The notes beneath the pieces are model-generated. The model was not told where the DNA came from. It saw nothing but the letters and a program-made list of their open reading frames with translations, and searched no databases. A DNA stretch of 64,000 nt from M3007 sp031398055 (lineage in GTDB: Bacteria; Bacteroidota; Bacteroidia; Chitinophagales; Saprospiraceae): positions 47,666 through 111,665 of the forward strand of contig JANNMS010000216.1 of assembly GCA_031398055.1 (NCBI GenBank), written 5' to 3'. Positions 9,039 to 17,869 of this stretch are shown here, piece by piece. Positions within the stretch are counted from its first letter, which is position 1; each line of letters opens with the position of its first letter. The translations under genes and the position numbers were made by a program.

Positions 9039-10787
9039 ATGGACCAACGCCGCTGCCTTTCTCCCATTTTTGCCCCCTTTTTTTTCCTATTTTTGACTTT
9101 GACCAATGGACCGCTCCCGGCACAAACCATTGATTTGCAGGCGTTTCGGGTGATGCCCGAAGCCCAGCGGTATCGTTGTGTGCAGGATTTGCCCTTTTAT
9201 TTCATGGACTCGGCAGCCGTCCGGCAGGCAATTGACCAATTGCTGCCCTTGGCCGAATCGCTGGGCGACCACCGCGCGGTCTTTGTTTTGAAGTTCAAAA
9301 AGTACATCGAACGCGAAAAACTGGGCTTGCCGCAGCCGGAGATTTTTCAAATTTTGTCGGAACTCGAAATTTTGGCGGCCCGGGGCGGCTGGCAGGTCGA
9401 GCAGTCCGTCGCCCGGCAATATCATTTTTTGGGAAAATTTGTCCACAAAAAAATCCCCGCCGAAGAAGCCTACCTCGCGGTTGCGCAAGAATTCGAGCGC
9501 ATGGAAAAAATCGGCTTCGACCAGTTCCGCGACTACCATCCCGATGCCCTGCTCTTTCGCCTCGGCAAATTTTTGTGGAATTTGGGCGACCACGAAAAAG
9601 CCTTCGAATATTTCACCCTTGCCGAACGCTACGCCCAGCCGACAGCGGACAGGCACTACTTTTTCACGCAGATACTGAACCACCTCCAAACCTATTTTTA
9701 CGAAAAAAAAGACTATCCGCGAGCCATCGGGTACGCCCAAAAATTGATTGATTTTCATAAAAACCTGCGCCACAACCTACCTGAAAATCAATGGGTCAGC
9801 ACTTTTTGGGAGGGCATGGCTTCGCTCGACATCGCAAAAATGCTCGTCGAACAGGGCAAATTGACGGAGAGCGAAGCCTACGCGCAACGTGGCTACGAAT
9901 TGGCCAAAACCAGCGGGGCGAAAGGCTCTTTTCAGGCAATGCACGCCGAGTTCGATGCCCTGCAAGTCTTGCTTTCCATCAAATTGAAAACCGGAAAATT
10001 GGCGGAAATTGGGCCGCTCGCCAGCCGTTCCGAACTCCTGAAATCGAAATTGGAAGCCGACCCGGACCGCTGGTACCTGCGTTTCAAATTCGCGAAATAT
10101 TACCGAAACCTCGCCCGCTGGAATGAGCTCCGGGGAAGTTTCGCCGATGCCGTCCGCTTTGGCAACCTCGCCCAAAACTTGCAGGACTCGCTCGACCAGC
10201 GCAATGACGCGCGAAAATTCGAGCAACTCCGGCAACGCCACGAAGCGGAAAAATACGCCACTCGCATCCGCGAAATTGAACTGGAAAAAAAGCAGCAGTG
10301 GCAACTCATTTTTGGCATGGCCGTGATTTTGATGCTGCTCGCGCTGGCGGCCTGGCTCAATTTCAAACGCCTGCAAGCCAAACGCGCCGAAGCCGCCGCC
10401 GCGACGGACGCACTCGCCACACTGACCCAAAACTTTCAGGAAAAATCAACATTCGCCGACGGGCTCCGCTCCGAACTTGAAAACCTCGCCGCCCGCGACG
10501 AGCGCAACGAGCAACTTGAAACCCTCGTCCACTCGGTCATTTTGACGGAGGAGGACTGGTTGCGTTTTCGGGCACTTTTTGAAAAAGTGCACCCGGGCTT
10601 CATCGAAGAACAGAAAAATGCCCACCCGGAACTTTCGCCCGCCGAACTGCGCCTGCTGGTTTTGAAAAAATTGGAAATGGGCGACCACGAAATCGCCAAC
10701 CTGCTCGGCGTTTCGCTGCGAAGCGTTTACCAAACGCGCTGGCGGCTGAACAAAAAAATGGGAAGCGACGACCCGACAACTCCATGA
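9039..10787 (+). CDS. Membrane-spanning TPR regulator with cytoplasmic HTH domain
   Basis: A 582-residue one-component regulator. A signal peptide or anchor ends near PLPAQ (residues 1-29). A periplasmic stretch of TPR-like helical pairs occupies about 30-415, including LGDHEKAFEYFTLAERYA and DYPRAIGYAQKLIDFH. A transmembrane helix lies near 420-441 (LIFGMAVILMLLALAAW), followed by a coiled coil (about 445-500). The C-terminal ~60 residues contain LSPAELRLLVLKKLEMGDHEIANLL and then GVSLRSVYQTRWRLNKKMG, a LuxR/sigma-region-4-type helix-turn-helix. This architecture is common in Bacteroidota and suggests that an envelope signal is relayed to DNA through the membrane. It lies between two T9SS cargo genes on the same strand, with its own promoter, so it may control one of them; this is inference. 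Confidence 0.8.
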   Translation: MDQRRCLSPIFAPFFFLFLTLTNGPLPAQTIDLQAFRVMPEAQRYRCVQDLPFYFMDSAAVRQAIDQLLPLAESLGDHRAVFVLKFKKYIEREKLGLPQPEIFQILSELEILAARGGWQVEQSVARQYHFLGKFVHKKIPAEEAYLAVAQEFERMEKIGFDQFRDYHPDALLFRLGKFLWNLGDHEKAFEYFTLAERYAQPTADRHYFFTQILNHLQTYFYEKKDYPRAIGYAQKLIDFHKNLRHNLPENQWVSTFWEGMASLDIAKMLVEQGKLTESEAYAQRGYELAKTSGAKGSFQAMHAEFDALQVLLSIKLKTGKLAEIGPLASRSELLKSKLEADPDRWYLRFKFAKYYRNLARWNELRGSFADAVRFGNLAQNLQDSLDQRNDARKFEQLRQRHEAEKYATRIREIELEKKQQWQLIFGMAVILMLLALAAWLNFKRLQAKRAEAAAATDALATLTQNFQEKSTFADGLRSELENLAARDERNEQLETLVHSVILTEEDWLRFRALFEKVHPGFIEEQKNAHPELSPAELRLLVLKKLEMGDHEIANLLGVSLRSVYQTRWRLNKKMGSDDPTTP

Positions 10788-10902
10788 AAACCAATCATTT
10801 AGAGCGCAGCGACGCGCTTGTAGGACTTTTGTAGGACACCCATTTTAGGCTTTGCCGCCCGCCTGCCGACACATTTGGAGCATTCAAATCGGCATCGAAA
10901 TC

Positions 10903-11064
10903 ATGCTCCTTTCCAATCCACATTTCGACAAAAAAATCGCCGCCGATGTGCGCTACTGGCTTGGCTGGCTGCTGTTGTTCGCGGCTCTTGCCCTTGCCAT
11001 GCACGGCTATTTGGACTACCGGAACCGCGAATTGGACAAACGTCTCGAACGGCTGAAGACTTGA
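10903..11064 (+). CDS. Possible small single-helix membrane protein
   Basis: A 53-residue frame from the ATG at 10903: a short polar start, one hydrophobic helix (YWLGWLLLFAALALAMHGY) and a basic, charged tail (RNRELDKRLERLKT). The arrangement resembles a genuine small membrane protein, but nothing else supports it: no family was recognised and no promoter motif was seen. It lies alone in the 400-bp gap 10788-11190 between the regulator and the Gly-rich T9SS protein. I see no other gene, terminator or repeat in that gap. Confidence 0.35.
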   Translation: MLLSNPHFDKKIAADVRYWLGWLLLFAALALAMHGYLDYRNRELDKRLERLKT

Positions 11065-11190
11065 ATAAAGACATCCCGCCGGGTCATCTGACTTTTGAAG
11101 AAGTGAGGCTTGGCTCGGCGGATTTTTTCAATCTGACACGCTTCAACTCCATACTCAGCTCATTCCTCACTTTTCTAAAATTCTTCAAAA

Positions 11191-14100
11191 ATGATGTTCA
11201 ACTATCTCTCTTTCAGTCCTCCAAAAAACAAACCCCAAAACGCCCGCCTCGGCTTTGTTGCGCTGATATGGGCGGCCATGCTGCTTTTCCCCGGTTTGGG
11301 CGCCGCGCAGTGTGTGCCGACGAACAATACGCCAGGCTTTACCACTTTTACTGTTCCTGCAGGTAACGGTGCCATTACAGTTGCTATTAATGGAGCCGAT
11401 GGTGGGGAAGGTACAGATCCCTCGAATGGCGGTAATGGACGAGGAGGTTCCGGTGGGCAGGTACAAGCAACCTTTAGTGTAAATCCCGGTGATATAATCG
11501 CGATGATTGTAGGCAGTGCAGGGGGAGATGGTCTATGGCAGGGCGGAGGTGGAGGTGGTACGGCAGTTATAAATTGTGGAAATCCGCAAGATTGTGCTAA
11601 CGGTACTATCTTGCTTGTTGCCGGTGCCGGTGGAGGTGGCCAATACAATGCGGCCAACGGAGGAGGCGGACAAAATGGTGCCACACCGGGAAATCCAGGG
11701 GTTGGGAATGTAGCTGGTGGTGGTGGCGCCATAAATGGTGCAGGTGGAAATGGTGAATTTGGTTGCATAGGAGGAGGACAAGCTTCAAAGTTGAGTGTCT
11801 CTATTGGAGGAACAGGCTGTGGAGACGGGGGTAACGGTGGAGGCGGTTTTGGCGGAGGCGGTGGTGCATATGGTGACCTAACCTCCGGTGGTGGAGGCGG
11901 TGGATATGGAGGAGGTAATGCCAACGGACCCAGCGGTTATGGAGCCGGAGGATTTAATTATGTGCACCCCAGTGGTTCCTCCGTTACAAATAATGCAGGA
12001 GTTGTGGGTGACAGCGGAGGCGATAACTCTCCTGGTTCTATAACGATTACCTGTTTGGCCTGCACGCCAACCTTTTCGCTCTGCCCCAACGCACCCGTGA
12101 CGGCCAACACCGCTACCGGTGTATGCAACGCCGCAGTGACCTACACGGTGGCGGCCAGTGGCACCCCCACACCTACGCTGACCTACGCCTTCACAGGCGC
12201 GACGACGGGCAGCGGTAGCGGAACGGGCAGCGGCCAGACATTCAACGTGGGCAATACAACCGTGACGGTGACCGCTACCAATTCTTGTGGCACACAGACT
12301 TGCTCGTTTACGGTAACGGTAACGGACAACGAGCCGCCCAGCATCACCTGCCCCGGCAATCAAACCGTTTCTACAAATTCATCTTGCGAAGGCGTGGTGG
12401 GAACCCATTCGGCAGTTTCGGCGACGGACAATTGCGGCACGCCCACGGTTTCGCAAAGCAATTCAGGCGACGGCATTTTGTCCGGACACAACAACTCCCA
12501 AACGGTCACTTTGACCGCCACCGACGCGGGAGGGAACAGCGCAAATTGTTCGTTTACGGTCACTTTAAAGGATGTGACCGCGCCGAGCATCACCTGTGCG
12601 GCGAATCAAACAATAAATACGGATCCGGGAGTATGTACTGCTGCCGTAACTGTTTCGGCACCAACCATCCTCGACAATTGCTCCATCTCAAGCCCTACGC
12701 TGAACTTTTCTAACAATGCAGGGTATTTGAAAGCACCACTTAATGGAAGTTTACTGCCTTTGAATCAGCTGACAGTAGAATTTTGGGCTTATGATGATGC
12801 CTTGAGTGCGGCAGGTGGCTTTGCAGGAAACCTGTTCAACTGGGAAATACAGCCGAGTGCCAATACACCTTTCGTGTTCTTCGGTGATTTTGGAAACCGG
12901 ATCAGAGTCTGGGTAAACGGCGGCTATCGGTTAGATATTTACCACACAGCGGGTCAATGGCACCACTATGCCCTGACATTTACCAGTAATACATGGCGGG
13001 TATATTACGATGGCAATCTGGCAGGTACCTATACGGGAGGCAATGCAAATAAGAATAGGGCACTTGACATTTACGTGGACGGAAATTCTTATGGCAACTG
13101 GAACGGAAAATCGGATGAGATCCGGGTTTGGGATATTGCCCGCTCTATCTCTGATATCCAGACGAATATGTCATCTAACGTTTCTCCTACGTCGCCTGGC
13201 CTGATTGGCTACTGGCCGCTTAATGATGGGACAGGCAGCAGCACAGCCGATGACCTTTCCCCGTCAGGCAATGATGCTACACTGATTACGATGGACCCTT
13301 CAAATGATTGGAACTTCTTCAGACTGGTCGGGGCGCCGACAGTGATTAACAATTTCAACAACACCGCTAACGCTTCCGGAACCTATCCAGGAGGTACGAC
13401 CAATGTCGTCTGGACGGCCACCGATGCAGCGGGCAACGCCGCCACGTGCGCACAAACTGTAACGGTGGTGGACAACCAAGCACCGACAATCACCTGCCCG
13501 GACAACATCACCGCCAACACCGACGCAGGATTTTGCAGCGCGGTGGTGAACTACACCGCTCCGGCAGGCACGGACAACTGTTCCGGTCAGACGACGGCTC
13601 GAACTGCGGGCCTTGCCTCTGGCGCAGCCTTCCCGGTCGGCAGCACGACGAACACTTTTGTGGTGACGGCGGCGAACAGCCAAACAGCGAGTTGCTCGTT
13701 CACGGTGACGGTGACGGACAACCTTGCTCCGTCCATCACCTGCCCAGCGAACACCACCGTATCCGCAAATTCATCTTGCGAAGGTGCGGTGGGAACCCAT
13801 TCGGCAGTTTCGGCGACGGACAACTGCGGCACGCCCACGGTTTTGCAAAGCAACTCCGGCGACGGCAATTTGAGCGGATCCAACGACTCCGAAACGGTCA
13901 CTTTGACCGCCAACGACGGCAACGGGAACAGCGCAAACTGCTCGTTTACAGTCACTTTGATTGACGCGACCGCGCCGACAATCACTTGCCCAACCGAAAT
14001 CACGGTCGTCCCAACGGGCAACGGCTGCTCGGTAATCGCGACTTGGGCAGCACCCGCCGCGAGCGACAACTGCACCGCGCTGCCCACCATGACGGGCACC

Positions 14101-15996
14101 CACGCCAGCGGCAATACTTTTTCGGGAAACACGACGGTCACCTTGCAGGCGGCGGACGCGGCTGGAAACACCGCAACTTGCACATTTACAGTCACTTTGA
14201 ATGACGCAACCCCGCCGACAATCACCTGCTCCCCGGCGATGACCATCGCCCCGGCCGTCGGGACGAACTGCGAAGCGAAGGCGACGCTCAACTCGCCGAT
14301 TGCTTTTTCGGACAACTGCTCGCCGTTCGCGGTGGAAAACAACCTGCATTTTGATGCGGTGAACGACCGCGTTTCGATTCCGAGCAGCGCGGATTTCAAC
14401 TTCGGAACCGGCAATTTCACCATCGAAATGTGGGTGAAAACCACCGGCACGTCCTTCCAAATTTTTGTCGACAAACGGATAAATTCGAGCGCGGGCACCT
14501 GGTGGCGCACGGGTTTGAACAATGGAAAATACTGGTTCGAGATTTCCGCTTCGCAAAATTGCCTGACGAACAATCTTTTCAACGACGGCAACTGGCACCA
14601 CGTCGCGTTTGTCAGAAATGGCACTTCGCCAGCGATTTTTGTGGACGGCGTTTCCGTGCCGGTGACCATCGCCGGGGCGTGGGACGCGAACGTTTCAAAC
14701 ACCGCAAATGTGGGCCTGGGGCTTTTTCTCGGCAATTCCTGCTGTGGCTTGAAAGGACAAATGGACGAACTTAGAATCTGGAAATCCGCCCGGACGCAGG
14801 TTGAAATTTTGGCAAATAAAAACATCCCGCTTTCTGGTTCGGAGGCAAATTTGCTGGCTTATTACAATTTCAACCACGGAACGGCGGGCGGAAACAATGC
14901 CGGATTGACCACTTTGACAGATTTGGCAACGGCAATCGGCGGGGCAAACAACGGGACTTTGACAAATTTCGCGCTCGCCGGAGCGACTTCAAACTGGGTC
15001 GGAGCAGGCCCAATCAGCCCCGCGACGAACGATGCGCCCGCCGTTTTTCCGACGGGAAACACGACCGTCACTTGGTCAATCACCGACGCGGCGGGCAACA
15101 CGAGCACTTGCCAACAAACCGTCACCGCGCTCGCCAGCACTTTGGCCGTCAGTCACACGGTGGTGAACGCGACCTGTTTTGGCAGTACGAACGGGACCAT
15201 TTTCACGACCACGACGGGCGGTCTATCGCCGTTCAGTTATTCGTGGAGCAATGCCAAAACTACCGCGAACATCAATTTGCTCGCCGCCGGGACCTACACC
15301 GTCAATGTGAGCGAAAGCACGGGCTGTTCCACTTCGGCCACTGTTGTCCTCGGACAGCCCACCGCCATTTCTTTTGCGGTCGGTTTAACTTCGAACGGAG
15401 GGGCACCGCCCACTTTCAATGCCGTTTTCACAACAAGTGGCGGCACACCGGGCTATTTGTTCAACAGAACAGGCATGGCCTCGACGCTTTATTTGGCCGC
15501 GACGGATGTCATTTTTCAAAATTTGGCGGCCAATACATCCTACATTTTCAAAGTAAAAGATGCCAACGGTTGCCTCAAATCTGCCATCAAAAAAACGCCC
15601 GCAGCGATGCCAACCGGAGGCGTTGCCGACCGATCGGAAGTAGGCCGCGAACTCACTGACGAGGAAGCACTGCTGCCGGATGAAGTGATGATTGCAAGGT
15701 TTGAAAATGAAATTTTGGGCAAAAATTTCGCGCCGGACGAGATGTTGCTTTTTCCAAACCCAAGTTCTAACTTGCTGAACATCAAATTTTTAGATGAAAA
15801 AACCGTCATTGGTCGGGTCGAAATTTTCAACCAAATCGGGCAAAAGGTTTTGTCCCAAAATTTGAAAATTGAAAGCGGCGAGCAAGGCCAATTGGAAGTT
15901 GGGCATTTGCCGGAAGGCACTTATTTTTTGAAAGTAACGCCCAATGCCAGTTTGGAGAAACCGGCGACCGCGCGTTTTGTGGTTTTGAAAAAGTAA
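11191..15996 (+). CDS. T9SS type A cargo: Gly-rich, HYR and LamG multidomain surface protein
   Basis: A 1601-residue secreted protein. The signal peptide ends at about LGAAQ (residue 40). Residues ~60-290 are a glycine-rich domain resembling that of ALK-type receptors. HYR domains start near 379 (PPSITCPGNQTVS) and recur between two LamG/concanavalin-like domains, at about 503-710 (LTVEFWAYDD) and about 1049-1266 (FTIEMWVKTT). A SprB repeat lies near 1317-1390 (GLSPFSYSWSNAKTTANI). The end (about 1520-1601) is a type A sorting domain (LFPNPSSNLLNI, VGHLPEGTYFLKV, RFVVLKK). The sorting domain closely resembles that of the 4799 gene. It is probably a surface adhesin or glycan binder; no enzyme domain was seen. 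Base and codon choice change sharply across the Gly-rich and first LamG segments. Confidence 0.88.
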   Translation: MMFNYLSFSPPKNKPQNARLGFVALIWAAMLLFPGLGAAQCVPTNNTPGFTTFTVPAGNGAITVAINGADGGEGTDPSNGGNGRGGSGGQVQATFSVNPGDIIAMIVGSAGGDGLWQGGGGGGTAVINCGNPQDCANGTILLVAGAGGGGQYNAANGGGGQNGATPGNPGVGNVAGGGGAINGAGGNGEFGCIGGGQASKLSVSIGGTGCGDGGNGGGGFGGGGGAYGDLTSGGGGGGYGGGNANGPSGYGAGGFNYVHPSGSSVTNNAGVVGDSGGDNSPGSITITCLACTPTFSLCPNAPVTANTATGVCNAAVTYTVAASGTPTPTLTYAFTGATTGSGSGTGSGQTFNVGNTTVTVTATNSCGTQTCSFTVTVTDNEPPSITCPGNQTVSTNSSCEGVVGTHSAVSATDNCGTPTVSQSNSGDGILSGHNNSQTVTLTATDAGGNSANCSFTVTLKDVTAPSITCAANQTINTDPGVCTAAVTVSAPTILDNCSISSPTLNFSNNAGYLKAPLNGSLLPLNQLTVEFWAYDDALSAAGGFAGNLFNWEIQPSANTPFVFFGDFGNRIRVWVNGGYRLDIYHTAGQWHHYALTFTSNTWRVYYDGNLAGTYTGGNANKNRALDIYVDGNSYGNWNGKSDEIRVWDIARSISDIQTNMSSNVSPTSPGLIGYWPLNDGTGSSTADDLSPSGNDATLITMDPSNDWNFFRLVGAPTVINNFNNTANASGTYPGGTTNVVWTATDAAGNAATCAQTVTVVDNQAPTITCPDNITANTDAGFCSAVVNYTAPAGTDNCSGQTTARTAGLASGAAFPVGSTTNTFVVTAANSQTASCSFTVTVTDNLAPSITCPANTTVSANSSCEGAVGTHSAVSATDNCGTPTVLQSNSGDGNLSGSNDSETVTLTANDGNGNSANCSFTVTLIDATAPTITCPTEITVVPTGNGCSVIATWAAPAASDNCTALPTMTGTHASGNTFSGNTTVTLQAADAAGNTATCTFTVTLNDATPPTITCSPAMTIAPAVGTNCEAKATLNSPIAFSDNCSPFAVENNLHFDAVNDRVSIPSSADFNFGTGNFTIEMWVKTTGTSFQIFVDKRINSSAGTWWRTGLNNGKYWFEISASQNCLTNNLFNDGNWHHVAFVRNGTSPAIFVDGVSVPVTIAGAWDANVSNTANVGLGLFLGNSCCGLKGQMDELRIWKSARTQVEILANKNIPLSGSEANLLAYYNFNHGTAGGNNAGLTTLTDLATAIGGANNGTLTNFALAGATSNWVGAGPISPATNDAPAVFPTGNTTVTWSITDAAGNTSTCQQTVTALASTLAVSHTVVNATCFGSTNGTIFTTTTGGLSPFSYSWSNAKTTANINLLAAGTYTVNVSESTGCSTSATVVLGQPTAISFAVGLTSNGGAPPTFNAVFTTSGGTPGYLFNRTGMASTLYLAATDVIFQNLAANTSYIFKVKDANGCLKSAIKKTPAAMPTGGVADRSEVGRELTDEEALLPDEVMIARFENEILGKNFAPDEMLLFPNPSSNLLNIKFLDEKTVIGRVEIFNQIGQKVLSQNLKIESGEQGQLEVGHLPEGTYFLKVTPNASLEKPATARFVVLKK
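12375..12570 (+). repeat. Duplicated HYR-coding segment, copy 1
   Basis: About 196 bp that recur at 13767-13962 with high identity by eye and a constant offset of 1392 bp (464 codons). The reading frame is kept. Both encode the motif SSCEG..GTHSAVSATDNCG. This is recent domain duplication inside the Gly-rich/HYR/LamG gene, and copy 1 precedes the first LamG domain. Confidence 0.85.
13767..13962 (+). repeat. Duplicated HYR-coding segment, copy 2
   Basis: In-frame partner of 12375-12570, located between the two LamG domains. Changes relative to copy 1 are scattered substitutions rather than changes at one base type. Confidence 0.85.
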
Positions 15997-16025
15997 AAAA
16001 AAGTAGGAATTTCAAGGCCAAAATG

Positions 16026-16060
16026 AAGCAGCCACGCCAAAAGTGGGGCTGCTTTTTTTT
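16026..16060 (+). terminator. Rho-independent terminator after the Gly-rich T9SS gene
   Basis: The stem AAGCAGCC / GGCTGCTT is followed by a run of eight T, 30 bp after the stop codon. Confidence 0.85.
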
Positions 16061-16091
16061 ATCCAGAAACCTGACTTTTTAAAAATCCTGT

Positions 16092-16122
16092 TTTGCGTTG
16101 AAGATGTTTTGTTTTACCTTTG
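16092..16122 (+). promoter_or_regulatory. Consensus promoter of the 563-aa T9SS gene
   Basis: TTTG (16092-16095), 19 bp, then TACCTTTG (16115-16122): an ideal Bacteroidota promoter. Transcription should begin near 16129, giving a leader of about 10 nt before the ATG at 16139. Confidence 0.85.
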
Positions 16123-16138
16123 AAAAAAATCGTTAATC

Positions 16139-17830
16139 ATGATAAGGAAATTATTTGTTTTTGCCCTGTTTTTTATCCCACAGTTTTTGTTTTCCCAAAT
16201 TCTAAAACAAGTGGATAGTGTTTCGACAAAATTGGTCTCCGCAGAAATCCGGGCGGACGGCAGTGCTTTGGTCAGCAATTTTTATGTGCCGGAAGTTGGC
16301 GGAGACACGGTTTCGCACTTTTCGATGTTGGATGGATTGTATTTGTGGATGGGCGGGGTTGATCCGGCGGGCAATTTGAAACTGGCTGTGCAAAGCAAAA
16401 ATTCGGCATTTCATGGATTTACGGGCGGTTTTCGAGGGATTCCAAATTCGTCGGGCGTTTGGAAAGTGACCCGCGATGAATTGGACAAACATTTTGAAGA
16501 TTGGAAGGACAATGGAATTGTTGACAATCCCATTCAATCTATTTTTTCGTGGCCGGGCAGCGGCAATCCAAATTCCCCAAATTTGAATGGGTTTTCGCTT
16601 GAAAATTTAGATCGATACATACTTGCTCCTCAAAACAGTTCAGGCTGGAATTATGACCCCAAAAACGGAGGGACGCCCAATCTGACGCACCACATAATCA
16701 GCATCGAAAGACCCGTTGCAGAAATTTTGTACACGCCTTTTTATACTTCTGAAATCAATCCAATTGGTACAGAGTCTTTTAAAGTTGATTGTAGCACAAC
16801 TTTTGTATCTTATCATTGCGATAGTTTGGAATTTTTACAAAACCAAATTTTTGGATTTTTGTCTATTGTCAACAAAGAACCTTATCCAATTGACTCGTTT
16901 TTTGTGTCATTTTTTGTGGATGGAAATATTGGCAACCCGTTCGATGATTTTTTAGGCACGGTGCCTAATTCTTGGGCGGCCTATTTTTTCAACTCAGATT
17001 CATTGGATGAAAATGGTTTTGGGAAAAACCCGCCCGGTTTTGCCATCAATATGGATGCAACAATTGTTGGGGGCGACACATCACATTTTGACTTTGCAGG
17101 CGTTTCAAAAATCCAACAAATAATGCCGTTCCCAGATAGTTTGAGCCATTCCGCGTGGCAAGACCCGCAGGCAAACTATGAATTTTATAACTACATCACT
17201 GGTTCTTGGCGCGACCGCACACCACTTACTGCTGGCGGAAATGGCTACAATTTGAATCCGAACATCCCAAATGCCGACTTTATTTTTCCAGGAAACCCCA
17301 ATAATTTAAATGAATGGAGTGAAATATCGGCAGGAAACCCGCCCGGCGATCGTCGGGCAATTTTGAGTGTCGGGCCAGTAAAACTTTATCCGGGAATTGA
17401 AAATACCGTTGCCTTTATCTTGGTCAGATTGCCAAACGGAAAACCACAGGCTGCGCGAGACACTTTAATTGCATTTGGTAGAAAAAAGGAAGATTTTCTG
17501 TACACTGATTTTTTTGAAGATGATCCGTTCAAAAAACTATCCTGCTTTAAGAAAACTACCCCTGTTAATTCAATTGAAAACAATATTGAAATCTCTATCT
17601 TCCCCAATCCAATTTCCGATAATTTCTATTTAAAAACCAATCAAACCAATTTATCAAAACTATTGATTTTGGATATTTTTAGTAAAGAAATTTATAGAAA
17701 AAAATTAAACCAGATAGAAAACGGGCTAATTGAAATAGAAAATTTAAACTTTCAAAACGGCCTTTATTTCGTGTTAATTGAATTAGAAAACGGGGAAAGA
17801 ATTTCAAAGAAAATAGTTGTTCAAAAATAA
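16139..17830 (+). CDS. T9SS type A cargo of unknown function
   Basis: A 563-residue secreted protein. A clear signal peptide (MIRKLFVFALFFIPQFLFSQ) leads into a ~440-residue beta-rich region without recognised domains. The C-terminal ~85 residues form a type A sorting domain: IFPNPISDNFYL, NGLYFVLIELENGERISKK and a final IVVQK. Motifs such as GLYLWMGGVDPAGN and SFFVSFFVDGNIGNPFDDFLG recall Bacteroidota surface proteins of unknown function. It has its own near-consensus promoter and a shared bidirectional terminator, so it is monocistronic. The coding sequence is more AT-rich than that of the upstream T9SS genes, especially towards the 3' end. Confidence 0.8.
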   Translation: MIRKLFVFALFFIPQFLFSQILKQVDSVSTKLVSAEIRADGSALVSNFYVPEVGGDTVSHFSMLDGLYLWMGGVDPAGNLKLAVQSKNSAFHGFTGGFRGIPNSSGVWKVTRDELDKHFEDWKDNGIVDNPIQSIFSWPGSGNPNSPNLNGFSLENLDRYILAPQNSSGWNYDPKNGGTPNLTHHIISIERPVAEILYTPFYTSEINPIGTESFKVDCSTTFVSYHCDSLEFLQNQIFGFLSIVNKEPYPIDSFFVSFFVDGNIGNPFDDFLGTVPNSWAAYFFNSDSLDENGFGKNPPGFAINMDATIVGGDTSHFDFAGVSKIQQIMPFPDSLSHSAWQDPQANYEFYNYITGSWRDRTPLTAGGNGYNLNPNIPNADFIFPGNPNNLNEWSEISAGNPPGDRRAILSVGPVKLYPGIENTVAFILVRLPNGKPQAARDTLIAFGRKKEDFLYTDFFEDDPFKKLSCFKKTTPVNSIENNIEISIFPNPISDNFYLKTNQTNLSKLLILDIFSKEIYRKKLNQIENGLIEIENLNFQNGLYFVLIELENGERISKKIVVQK

Positions 17831-17869
17831 AAAAGCGGTTTGTCAGTCAATCTGGCAAACCGCTTTTTA
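17831..17869. terminator. Bidirectional terminator between convergent genes
   Basis: AAAAAGCGGTTTG (17831-17843) pairs with CAAACCGCTTTTT (17857-17869). The A and T flanks let it act on both strands, between the 563-aa T9SS gene and the HATPase/STAS-like gene. Confidence 0.92.

Noticed and set aside
13587..14825. Long minus-strand frame of 412 codons
   Set aside because: It lies opposite the HYR/LamG coding sequence, where low stop frequency on the other strand is expected, and encodes no recognisable protein.
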